64,000 nucleotides of DNA from Amoebophrya sp. A120 (lineage: Eukaryota; Sar; Dinophyceae; Syndiniales; Amoebophryaceae). The stretch is taken from positions 7,673,882-7,737,881 of the forward strand of contig CAJINV010000003.1 of assembly GCA_905178155.1 (NCBI GenBank). Direction: 5' to 3'. Below the pieces are notes generated by a model. It was not told the origin of the DNA and made no database searches. It was given only the letters and a program-made list of their open reading frames with translations. Both the position numbers and the translations under genes were made by a program. Shown here in pieces: positions 38,346 to 49,297 of the stretch; position 1 is the stretch's first letter; each line of letters starts with the position of its first letter.

Positions 38346-39390
38346 AGATACTCATAAAGCCCAGCGAGGTTCTTGTAAGTCGCCTGCTCTCTATCCCTCT
38401 AGGTTGATCAGGTACAAGGCTAGAGTCCTTGCCGTTGTCGATTTTGTACTACTTGGATTTACTTACGTCTACGTTTGTACTACTTCGATTTGCATTTACT
38501 TGTCGTTTGTACTACTAGAGCCTGTTTGGATTTACTTACATCCCCGATAGGGAGCTTGTCGTCCGCCCGCGGGGGCCCCCGCGCCCGGATCCCCCGCCCG
38601 CGGCCGCGCACGCGCCTTCCGGTAGGTAATTGCACGTCTGGAAACCGAAGCACACCTTCCGCGTGTACGCGCGGGGGCCCGGCCTCGAACTCGTCTTCCA
38701 AGCAAATATTCCTTCCAAGTCTTGTCTCGGTGGAGATCCTGCTCGAACTCGCAAGGTCGTCATGTGTGTCTGATCCTAAGCGAGAAAAGCTAGTGCGTGA
38801 CGTAAGCCGATGCAGTTTGACTGCATAGAAATAGGCGTCTCATCTACACAGCATCCCTAAATTCGCATAATCGGATCCCATGCGTTCTGTAAACGATGTA
38901 TCCGTGGATGTGCGTATTGGCAAGTATACACACACACACATATACAGACGCTCTGCGCATTAGCATTTGTTACATTCTCCCTCAGGACAATTTTTTTTTT
39001 GAGTTTGGATAAGTATTCGCATATTTCTGTAACTCCTTTGTTCTTTTTACTACTGTCAGACCTCCGACGGCACATGCACCCGGTAGAACCTCCATCAACT
39101 ACGTCGCACCCTGCAGTGCACGTCGCATAGAACAATCCGTCGAGGCATATAGTAAGGCTGCGTTTTACTTTCTTCCTTCGTCCGCATGCATTCGCTCGTC
39201 GCGCGCGATGAACAGTCAGCGCTCATGAATGTGGAACGAGGACTGAGCTTCCTGCGCGCCAGCAAAGACCCGGCCCACGACGTTGCGTCGCCGAAGCCGG
39301 GGGGCAACGATGAGACGCAGTCGCCCTTTGAGACTCCGATGCAAAGCCGCTAAGTAGTTGCGAACAATAGAGGACACCCGGAGGACCACG
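38346..39390. other. Gene-free end of the strand-switch region
   Basis: Holds about three degenerate copies of a 31-bp unit (TTTGTACTACTTGGATTTAC) at about 38440-38540 and a short (AC)n run near 38930. It should contain the promoter of the membrane-protein gene that starts at 39391. Confidence 0.6.
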
Positions 39391-42300
39391 ATGGCGGGCC
39401 GTGCGGGGGCGGGCGGCGCGTTTTCATCCGCCACCACAACAGGCGGAGGACCCCTCCGGCGAGTGGACAAGGATGCGGCCGGGAACGTCCTCCGCCTGCG
39501 AGAGAGCTTCGACGCCGAGAAGCGCGTTTTCGAAGGCAGCCTTGAGCCGCTGCTGTACGCGGATGAGTGGACATCGCCAGACACGGTGTGGGTTCGGTGG
39601 GCCCGAAAATGGCTTCTTCTGAGCATCGTGCTTCTCACGTTAGGCTTCCTGGTGGCAGACATCATTTTCCTGATTCAGATGGCGCGGAACCGCGTCATCG
39701 AAATGCCAAGCACCGTCTCGGAAGCCATGGCCGTCGGCACGGCGTACGCCCGCATCTACTATGGATTCGAGTTCATCGGCGCGCTTGTTCAAATGATATC
39801 CTTCTACCCGCTACGAAGGCATGATCCGTTCGCATCGCAAGCGCGACCACACCTATCTCTACATGTGGTAGTCATTTCGAAAAAATTTTGGAGCTAAGAG
39901 CAAGCTTGTGCGACAGTCAGTTATGTTTATCCGGTACTATTCCGGTGGTGCTTACCACAGACATTTCTAGCCTTCAGGCCAGTTCTTCTCGAACCAAAAC
40001 GGCAGCTGTGTCCTGGTAACGTTTTCAACCAAGAAGAAGGAGTTCCGCTAGTGCAGCGACGGCCCTGCATTGTTCGACTGCGTCGGGTCTTTCCCTTGCA
40101 TACCTTTTCCTGCTTCGGAACGGCGCCTGCAGTTGCAAGCGGTTCGGGATCAGTAATCGTATGCTCCGGTGGATGTCCCCGCTCTTTTACGTGTTCTTTA
40201 TTCTCATCCCCACGACCGAGGGACCGGACCCGCTCTCGCAGACCCAGCGCTACATCCACGAAGCTTGTGCTATCACCTCTTTCGCACTGTATTTGGCCGC
40301 GGAAGTTCACACCTTGTTCTGCTCCGACCTCATCCTTCGTGGGGCAAACGGCCGAGAGGAACCCCTGTATCACACGCGCGAAGAGACGCTGACGAAGCGG
40401 CGGCAGAGCACCTGGCAGCGCATGAACCTGAGTGCGCAGTCGTTGTTGGACTTCGCCGCGCGGCTGCTGGCCGCGGTCGTGCAGAAGTGCAGTTGCTGGC
40501 CGAGCGAATTGTTACAGCTCCTGAGCTCAGTTCCCAGCAATTTGCGGACTTCCTTTCTCGGACTTGACAACTTGACCCGCGAAGCACTCTTCGCCAGTCC
40601 GGCAAATCCCACGCGTGCAGATTTGAGTAGTTCGCCGCAGATGACTGAACCTGCCGACCCAGCAGGCGGCCTGATCCAACCGCGCACTCGCGGCCCTGCA
40701 GCGTCGAAAGTGTCGGCTCTAGAAACTCCCCTGCTCGTCACCAGCCGAACAAACGGAGAGGTTCTTTCAGAGAAGGATCGAGGCGTCCGAGGAATCATAC
40801 CGGTATCGGAATTCTCAAACAGCAGTAGCGGGGAATCAACAGCCGCCAAGGACCGCGCGGCTGCGCCGTTTCGCGTTTTGCCCGTGGTCCCTAGCACGCC
40901 TGCGAAACAAGTGGGCCTTCCGCAGGACGTTGTTCCCGTATTAGTTTCGGAAATCGGCGAGGCGCTCGATGAAAGCAGCGGAACGATATCAAAGCGAGGG
41001 ACGATTGCGGCGCACCGGGCGTTTTACATGTTTGCCGCAGAACGTGCAGCGCGACTGACCGCGGTAACTCTGTCCTGCCTTTCCTTCACACTCTTTTTTT
41101 GCCTCCAGGTATTGTACGTGGTCGGTGGTGTCCGACCTGCGCTGCTCGCGCTGCTCTCTTTTGTGTTGGAGATGTTCGGAGCGCTGTTTGTGTTCATCGG
41201 GCTTGCCAACATCTGGTACTTTGCCAAACCCCTGCAGTCGTCCCGGCAATTCGGGCGCTACCACCCGGAAGACGGCGCGAATGTATTTAAGCGCGCACTG
41301 GACGCCATCGCTCTTGCGGGGCTCGTGCTCATGGGTGCGCACCTCTGGGTGCTGGCAGATTACTGGTCCCCCGCAGTCGCAGTGAGCAACTGTCTCGACG
41401 ACACCTGCCAGACCTGTCTCCCGGGCACGGAACACGACCGAAACACGCAACCAGGCGGCTGGCACGCCTGCGATTCCTTGACCTCAAACGCGATTTTCTG
41501 GACGGAGAAACTCGGCGCGGCCTGCTTCTGCGATCCGAGACCCCACCTGCTAGATGGGACGTCGGATGGAGCCACACGAGACGGGGCTGAAAATTCTCAT
41601 CGTCTGTCCGAAGAAGCGCGTCGCTCTGCGGCTCGTGCTGCACAAGTTGGTACTACAATAATTTTGAGCAGTACGCGTATAGACAATTCATCTTCATCAG
41701 GAGGTCGATGCGAAATGATATCGAGGTATCGGCGGCCCGCGGTGCGACTTTTTGCCTCAGAAAGTCATGGTCTTCCTAGTGTACAAGTCGTACTTGCGGA
41801 GAGGGTAATGCCTACGCCTGTCTAGCAGCTATCGCGTCGACTTGTACAAGTATGCATCCTGGGCGCGATGAAAATGATTTGATAGGCGCTCTACTGCCAG
41901 TCGCCGCACTGCGGCCCCGTCCGTGCAACTCGCTCGCACTTTTGAAGCCCCGTCTGCACGGCGGGGGCAGCGCAATGAGCAGCTTCCGACTCCAATACTT
42001 ATTAGAGGGACGCTGCTGGTCTTTGATCAGAGGCCGCTATTGAAAAAATAAAACACAGGTCGCCTCGGCGGTGTAAGTTGCAACGCCCCGGCTTATCCGT
42101 ACGTGATCGATGTGGCGCCCGCACTGATGCCGTTTTCCCTTCTTCGGCTTGAGGGATGCCAGATTGATGATGTCCGCAGCCTGGAGGATCCCACGCTTTC
42201 GTACTTGACCACCCCCGGCAATCCGGTGTCCGACTTCGCTGCGAAGGGCATCGCCTGTGCCCTGATACCCGCGGACTACGAAAAGACGGGTTCCCTGTCG

Positions 42301-45300
42301 TGCAACAGTGATACGAAATTGACCGTGTACTGTGCTGATGAGATTGGACGCCCGGTCAGTTTCTTCGCCCAGCAAATCCAAGACGCTTGTTATGGGTCCG
42401 CGGCGTCAGTGCTGGACGCGTAGATTTGTTGAATGCAAATGAGAATACAGCAAACGTAGTACGTGTTTTACAAAGACACAGGCTCACCCACCTAGGGATT
42501 TAGCGACGCGATCCTTCAAGAGGCAATTTATCATTTCCGCTGCGTCGTGATTACGGTTGACGACTGGTGTTCGCGCTTATTTGTTGTTTTTTTTTTGTGC
42601 TGACGCTTTTTTTCCGTTTCGTAGGCAAGAATAAACTTCGTACGAGAACAAGCTGCCGTGGAAAGTATTTGACACCACTCACATTGAGCCATTAATGTTG
42701 TCACTTTCGCTTTTACAGTGGACGCTGAAAGGCGGAGGAAATGCGCAGCCTCCTTACATATCGCGCAGATCATGTATCGGCCGTGCATAGCCTCGTCGTA
42801 TACGCCCGCCACCGGTGTTGCTAGCTATCGGACATCCCGGGGAAACAAGCATGCGACCGGTCACCAATGCTCCACCATCGCAGTGCTGGACTGGGGCCCC
42901 ACGAACCTGGCCTTCGTGCAACCACGGGAACCAGTGCTACTGAAGGGGTTCACCTGGTTGCCCGAGGGCCCGGAGCTGCCGCCGTTCCTTGGAACCGTGG
43001 GGAAGCCGGAGTGGATTCTGAAGACCCAAGTGCGGTATGCCTTGTCACAGTACACGGACCTGCAGAGATGCATCCGCAACCTGCAGCGGTGTTACAACTT
43101 CCCGTATCCTGAGGCCGTCGTAAGAAAAAGAAAAATCCCCCCACCCCATATCAAATTGGAAATCTGTGATGCAGGATTTGTGTACACAAATCAGCTTTGT
43201 ATTGCAGGAAGGCACTGCGGCCAGATCCCCAGGCTATGTAGGGGCGTATCGGTCTAGTTGTTCAGCATGGCAAACGGCTGCCCTTTAGGCCCAACAGCAT
43301 GACAAAGCGCTTCCATAATGGGGGCGAAGCTTTTGCCCTTGTCTTCTTGCAAGACAAATGTGATTTGTGGCCTCACATCAGCAACGCAAATTTTTCGGAA
43401 ACATGCCCTTTCGATATGGGGAGGGGGAGTTTTTCCTTTCAATACATCGGCTACTATTCGCAGCACAATGGCGAGTGCCGCGTGCGGCGCGAGCACGAGA
43501 CGCTGGTTGAAAAGCTTCGGCTGTGGCTCAGCCACGCCAACGCAGACGCAGTGGTGTGGTTGGATTATGATAAGGAGAACTTTGTGTCCCGCCTCCTCAT
43601 GCGCGGGCTTTCTGCCTCCCCGTTCTCCGCACGCCACGTGTCTTTTCTCGGGCGCGTATCAAAAGGAAAAATCCCCCCTCCCCATATCAAAAGGAAGTTT
43701 CTGATGCTGGATTTGCGTAGACAAATCAGCTGTGTAATGCAGAGAGGCACTGCGGGCAGATCTCCAGGCTAGATGGGGGCGTATGCGTCTAGTTGTTCAG
43801 CATGGCAAACGGCTCCCCTTTAGGCCCAACAGCATGACAAATCGCCTCCATAATGGGGCGGAAGCTCCTGCCCTTGTCTTCTAGCAAGACAAATGTGATT
43901 TGTGACCTCAAATCAGCAACAAGACTTCTTGTCTTGCGGCCCTTTTCCCACATTAGAGACGGGGCCGCACCCCCGTGAGATCATCTCGTCCGGACTCATC
44001 GTGGAGATCAACCCCCGTGAGATCCAAGATCCGTAGAGGCACTCTGTAACAGGCATCAGGTGCGGCTGATGAACCTTTTGAAACTTCCTAGTAAATCAAA
44101 TCAAATCAAAATAATGAGGACACATTTGCCCTCCACCTGAAGCGCGTACGTGCGCAAAATGCTTCGGTGGCCCCAGTATGGTGAGCTCGCGACTCCGCGG
44201 GTGATCGAAGAGATGCCGACTTCTTCCGTGTTTCCGCTCCGATCAAACTTCCTCTTCTTCCCGGCCTCGCATGCGGACTTCCACGCTTCCTTGTGCCTGC
44301 CGGACGGGACCTCCGGTGTAAGCGGCTTTGCAGTGTCGGCGGGCTGCTCATAGAGGAGTGCGGATGTATGCCGGAGCGGGCGTCTGCACCAGGTCCACGA
44401 GGATGCCGCGCCCACCAGCGGAGAGCCTAGATGCGCGGGGAGATCAGGGACAAAATCTTTGTGTGTTGCAGTTCGCTATTGGTGTTGTCGTTATGCCTGT
44501 TCCTTGTGTACTCATGGGATGATCTATTCTTAACACTGAACTCAGGTCGAAACTCGTCGCTGCCACTCTCTCTTTTGGCCGGTGGTTTTCTACAATTCGA
44601 CACGGCTTCTTGCAGCGGCTCTCTGCGGCGCTGGTTCGGGCTCGTCTTCTGCCGCGTATGGATGTCTGTGTTAAGCGGGCGGCGTCGTGGACATCGTGTT
44701 TCGTGGGTGCCAGCAGCAACATTTTCTCCTGCTTTTACCATGCAGACAAGCCTGAGTCAGACCACAAGCGTTCTGGCCCGATCGCCGCCACAAGCGCAGG
44801 CGCGGACTCCCACAAGCGTGAGGTCAGGCTTGTAGGCATGGTAGCCGGTCCCTGTGTGGTGGGGCTCTTTACGGCGGTGGCTGCCTGCGGCCGGCGGCGG
44901 GTTGGTGCGCTTCTTCTGTTTTGGCGGCTGAGTGCGGCTTCGGCGAGGCCAAGGTGGAGAGGTTCGTTCGGTCTGCCGCACTTGCGCGAGCGGAGCCTTT
45001 ATTTTCCTACGTTCTTCTGGATCGGAAACGATACATCTTACGGCCAAGGAGGGAGCGGTGGGCCATACGTGCGCGGCGGCGTCGGTGCTCGTGGACTCGA
45101 TCGCGAATTTCCTCTCGGGAGAGGAGGATAATGTAGTTTCATTCCATACTTGGCTACATCTCCTCTCTTGCGGCTCCCGTGCTCGCGGTGGCAGCTGTTC
45201 CGGCGACCCTGGCCTACGTTACGTTGGAACTTTGGGATCCTGTTGCTTCTCCCGAGCGAGGCCGTCTTGCCTTCCACTCAGGGCTCTCGTGGATTGAGCC

Positions 45301-48300
45301 TGGCGGGAAATTCCCGTTGCGTGAGGCTCTTGCCAGGAGTGCGTCCACGCTTGCCGACGCGGTTTCGGGGGTAGACGGGGTCAGGGTGGCTATCGGAGCT
45401 TGCTCCGGGGCTTGCGGTGTGGGGGCGTGTTCATGGGGCTGTGCCCGGGCTCAGCGAGGATTTTTTCCCTGTCTGTGCTCCCTCGTGTTCATGCTACTGT
45501 GCTGCTTGACTGGTAGTCATTTTGGCTTTTGTTTTTCCTCCGTCGCTGTCGTTTGGTCCCCAGGGCTGCTACGGACAGAGCCCCCTGGGTTACCACGGTC
45601 GAGTGGTTGTGCGTTTCGGTTCTCCTATGCCCATGCCTACCGTGTACTTGCCGCTGGGTACTGGTAGAGCGTCTCTTTCGTCAGACTTTTTCGCTTCGGC
45701 GAAATGACATGACGATTGTTTGGGGAGGTTCCTAACGGTCCCCTCAGGGCATTGCCTCGTCGCTGACCTGTGGAGAAAGGCGGTTCAGGTCAGCTTCGGG
45801 AAGGGTATCCGGAGTTGAGTTAGCTTCGGCTTTCTCTTGTGTATTCGAGGGCAGTGGTTGGCGGAGGTTGTCGGGTTGTTCCTAATTGGTCATCCCAGAA
45901 CATTTGTGTTCCCTTGTGACTTCCTCATTTCCTGTGCAGTTTTATACTGCATATACAGGCGCCACCCTCGTTTATCACCTCCAGGGCTACGTGCGACCCC
46001 TCCGACGCTGCGTGTGGAAGGAGGAAGTTCGGCGTGTCGGGTGAGGGACGCCCGACGGCTGGCCTACGGATATCAGGTGGATCACAGGCTCAAATCAGCA
46101 ACACAAATTTTCGAAGTCATACCTTTTCAATATGGGGAGGGGGGGTTTTTCCTCTCAATAGCGCGCCTCGTCGGGGGGGACCACCGGCGGCCCCTCCGCC
46201 GAATTCGGGCAACTACACCTGGGAACGACAATGGAAAAGGGGGTCAGAAATGTCAACGTAGATGCTGGGGACAACGCGGGGGACCCTCCTATTGCGACCG
46301 GATCCGACGGAAACAGCGGGCGGCTCCTTGAGCTGGGAACTGCAGGTGACCTCGCGGCACTGATGAACTCTTCCCCACCAGAGGAGGGCGCGATGCCGGC
46401 GTCCAGCATGGCAAGGTGGCAGCAGCACTCCGCGTCTGCCATCGGCACAGCTCCCGGCGCCCGAAAGGAGAGGCCGAGTCTTCGAAGTTTGATGCCAATT
46501 TTGAAGTACCGCTACGGGTCGACCTTTGTGGACTACTGTTCTAGGGAGCGGGAGAAGGCCAACCCGTCCGCGCGCGTGGACGAGCCGCCCGGGAGGCACG
46601 GGGCTCAGCTGGCTCCGGTCGTTCACCACCAGGAACAGATGTCGACGTTCGAGCGCAAAGGCACAATAGTACAATATGTTTAATATTTCTGCATATGTTG
46701 AGGTCCTCTCGGATAATGAAAGAGCACGCGGTTTTCATATTCCGGATCGTTTGAAGATCCGATTTGTGAACTATAACACTCTGCCCGTCCCTCCTGTAGT
46801 GCCATGATATAGTACCAACAATTTCATCATTCGTCGCGATGTTGTTGTGTAGCATGTTACAAAAAGCTGCAGAACACGAACGCGAATCCGTCACAGGTGT
46901 TCACGCCGACGCGGGACTTGCGGAAGGTGTCGGTTGACTATGGAAGCATAATTCTTCCGGGAGAATTTTACCATCACGGGCGACGGGATTCGACGATATT
47001 CGGCTTTGCACGGCGCCAGAGCTCCGTGGCACCTCCGGCGGGGGACGCGGAGCGGCGCAGACCTAGCATGATGCTTTCCCGTGCGGGAAGCCGTGCGTTC
47101 CACGAGGTTGCGGGGCCCGGCGCCATTGCAGCACCCGGTGCGGCGTCCTCTGCGCAACAGCACCATCCCGGTTTGCTACGAAAAGACTCGCGCATAGAGG
47201 AAAACCCCACGTCGACCTCCGGTTCCGCCCGGCCCACTCTGCTTTTTCACCGCAAGGACAGCAGCATGCAACTCCTGCGCAAAGATAGCACGTCCTTCTT
47301 TCCAGAGCGGAAGAGTGCGCGCAGGACGTTTTCGCGCGCGGGCTCGGTCATGTTTCCCGACCAGATTTTGGAGGAGCCGGAGGAGCTGCCGAGTGGACCG
47401 CCACCTCCGTGCGTCAACAGTGCCGCGACTTCCACAACCGCCAACCTCCAGGCCGTGGCGAACAACCCGAGCCTGAAGAAGTTGTTGCGGCGCAAGGAAA
47501 GCACGGTTTTAGAGGAGCACGGGCTCGGCGACGGGAAACAGCTGCTTCGCACCGAAAACTCCACCTACGTGGTGGTGCAGTCGGACACTAACAGCAGCGC
47601 CTCCAAACCGGACCTCCGGCGAGGATCGTGCGACGCCGCCGCGGCGGCGGACCTGGTGTCGCTGAGCAATGCAAGAAGCTCGATTTTGAAAACACAGCAG
47701 CACCAGTTGGACCTGTTGAATAGCTCGCTGGAGCAGCGGCGGAGGCGCAGCACGCTGTCTCGTGGATCGGTGCTGCTGCCGGGCGGGATGGTCGTGGTGG
47801 ACCAGGCAACTGGTACCGCAGCGGAGCAGGAGAGCGGCGCATTAACAGTGTCTCCCACCGGCGCACCCGCGCAGGTGCGCGTGTCCGTACAGGGCGGGGG
47901 ACAGATTCTGGTACAGCCCCGGCGGCACTCCACACGGACGAGTGTAGCGGAACCGCGCATGTCGAAAGCTTTTTTGCTGGAGGACATCGACGAGAACACG
48001 TGTGCCCTGCCTGGCGGCAGCCCTAGTAGTACAACTGGGCGCAGAAACTCTCGGGCGCCCGGTGCCGTGCTGCGGCGGAAGGCCTCGGAAATCAACCGTG
48101 CGGAGGGACGTAATGTGGGTGTGCACCGAGGGATCATGGAACAAGATGCGGCCGAGTCGAAGATCAGCGTCCGCCGGATGACGCTAGAGTCGCCCAAGCA
48201 GAAGGCCGCGGCGGAGGAGGAGAGTGTGTCCCCGGCGGAGCTGCTGCGGAGCATTCTGCAGCAGGAGGCAACGGAAAGTATGCTGGCGAAGAGCAGCGGC

Positions 48301-48729
48301 GGGGTGCTGGTGACCGGAGGAGTAGACGGGGGTTCGTCCTCTTCGGGTTCCCAAGCTGCACCTGTGGGAAAAGCGAAGACCGAGGGCTCGGGTTCGGGCC
48401 GGCAGGGTGGAGCGAAGGGACTGTGGAAAGCGGTGGCAACAGTCGCTCGGATTTCGGTGAACTTCAAGAAGAAGAAAGGCGCAAAAAAGAATAAAGCCGG
48501 GTTGAGCAGTACTGCAGAGGTCGCAAAGACGCAGTCGATGCCCGCTGCCCGAAATCTGCAGCAGCTGCTGTTTGCGGATGAAGGTCCAACCTTGCTGGAA
48601 GATGAGCCGGAGCCCATTCTAAAATCGAGCAGTAGCTTCGCCAAAAAGACGCGGCGCGAGTCCACTGTCACTTTTGACTTATCAAATGACACGCAAACAT
48701 TTACTGCGCCCGAGACAATACTAGAGTAG
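39391..48729 (+). CDS. Multipass membrane protein with long Ser/Arg-rich tail, unrecognised family
   Basis: Probable single multi-exon gene; linkage of all exons is inferred from strand, phase and lack of other starts. Exon blocks: 39391 to about 39835 (ATG, two membrane spans); about 40140-41645 (spans near YVFFILIPT and ALYLAAEVHTLFC, a long Ser/Pro loop, spans in SFTLFFCLQVLYVVGG, EMFGALFVFIGLANIWYF and AIALAGLVLMGAHLWVLA, then a Cys-containing ectodomain); about 42060-42420; about 42720-43119; 43446-43655; 46162 to about 46670; and 46897-48729. Excising the inverted-repeat introns at 43120-43445 and 43656-46161 keeps the frame. The tail is low complexity with repeated basic phospho-site motifs (LLRKDS, HRKDS, LLRRKES) and a short Lys-rich patch. 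The function is unknown; a channel or transporter-like surface protein is only a guess. Confidence 0.55.
43120..43445 (+). mobile_element. Introner-like element A
   Basis: Starts GTAAGAAAAAGAAAAATCCC and ends GGGGAGTTTTTCCTTTCAATAC; the outer 33 bp are inverted repeats around a CCCCATATC core. TCG at 43118-43120 and 43447-43449 may be the target duplication. Excision gives EAV-IGYYSQ in frame. Shares its interior (for example CTAGTTGTTCAGCATGGCAA) with element B. The intron begins GT but ends AC. Confidence 0.85.
43656..46161 (+). mobile_element. Introner-like element B, split by a later insertion
   Basis: Left end GTATCAAAAGGAAAAATCCC and right end GTTTTTCCTCTCAATAG are inverted versions of each other. 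GCGC at 43652-43655 and 46161-46164 is the likely duplication. As an intron it is GT-AG, and removal joins SFLGR to RASSGG in frame. Without the nested insert and its duplicate it would be 324 bp, close to the 326 bp of element A. Confidence 0.82.
43921..46088. mobile_element. 2.17-kb nested insertion inside element B
   Basis: The 14-bp sequence CTCAAATCAGCAAC stands at both edges (43907-43920 and 46089-46102), at the point where element A is uninterrupted. Inside are a doubled CCCCCGTGAGATC near the left end and three AAATC units at 44093-44107, like the tails of some non-LTR retroposons, though not at the insert edge. No RT, transposase or inverted ends were found. A long duplication favours retroposition. 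Confidence 0.65.
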
Positions 48730-49297
48730 TAGCTTTGATGTTCGCAAGCCTTTTACCTTTTCTCCTGTGTATGATTAGCTGACAGAATTTTCTACAACGC
48801 GAAGTTGTTAAAGCATCATAACCATTATATTTGCATTTCGGCGTAATTAGAGCGTTGCGGCTGTACGAACTTCCGTCGTACCTACTGTAGACAGAGCTTT
48901 TGGAATGTAAAATGTACATTGTCCTCGACGAAAAAAGTTGATATCGCAATCGTGGTTGTCTCAGCCGCATTCAAGACAGTGTTCAGAGATGGAGTAACTG
49001 ACTGAATCAAACGCTACCAGTTTTCCACCCTGCAGAACCTCAACCTTATGTGACCACTCTGGATCGGTTTAGAGACATATGGATTTGTCTGTGTTTCTTT
49101 AGGTTAATGATGGTTTTTGCGCCAAGTGGTTCAGGTCTCCATTGCCGCTAACAGTGTTTTTCGCCGGTATGAGACAATGACGTAAGTATTCGGATTCGAA
49201 TTTTGCATGTCGGCTTTTGGATCCTCCTCGAGAACGTGGCCAAATTGTCGGCGCAGTAGCTAGTTGACCTTTTAAGTAGAGTCTGTTGCCGAGAAGG
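48730..49297. other. Intergenic spacer
   Basis: AT-richer than the flanking genes, with no supported ORF or repeat. Should contain the 3' UTR of the membrane-protein gene and the promoter of the ATP-grasp gene. Confidence 0.5.

Noticed and set aside
38860-39000. (AC)n run as a regulatory element
   Set aside because: Short common microsatellite with no supporting context.
43299-43445. Open frame before IGYYSQHNGE
   Set aside because: It translates the interior and right end of introner A, not an exon.
44431-45667. ORFs with hydrophobic stretches in the nested insertion
   Set aside because: No motif or consistent frame; they overlap in several frames on both strands.
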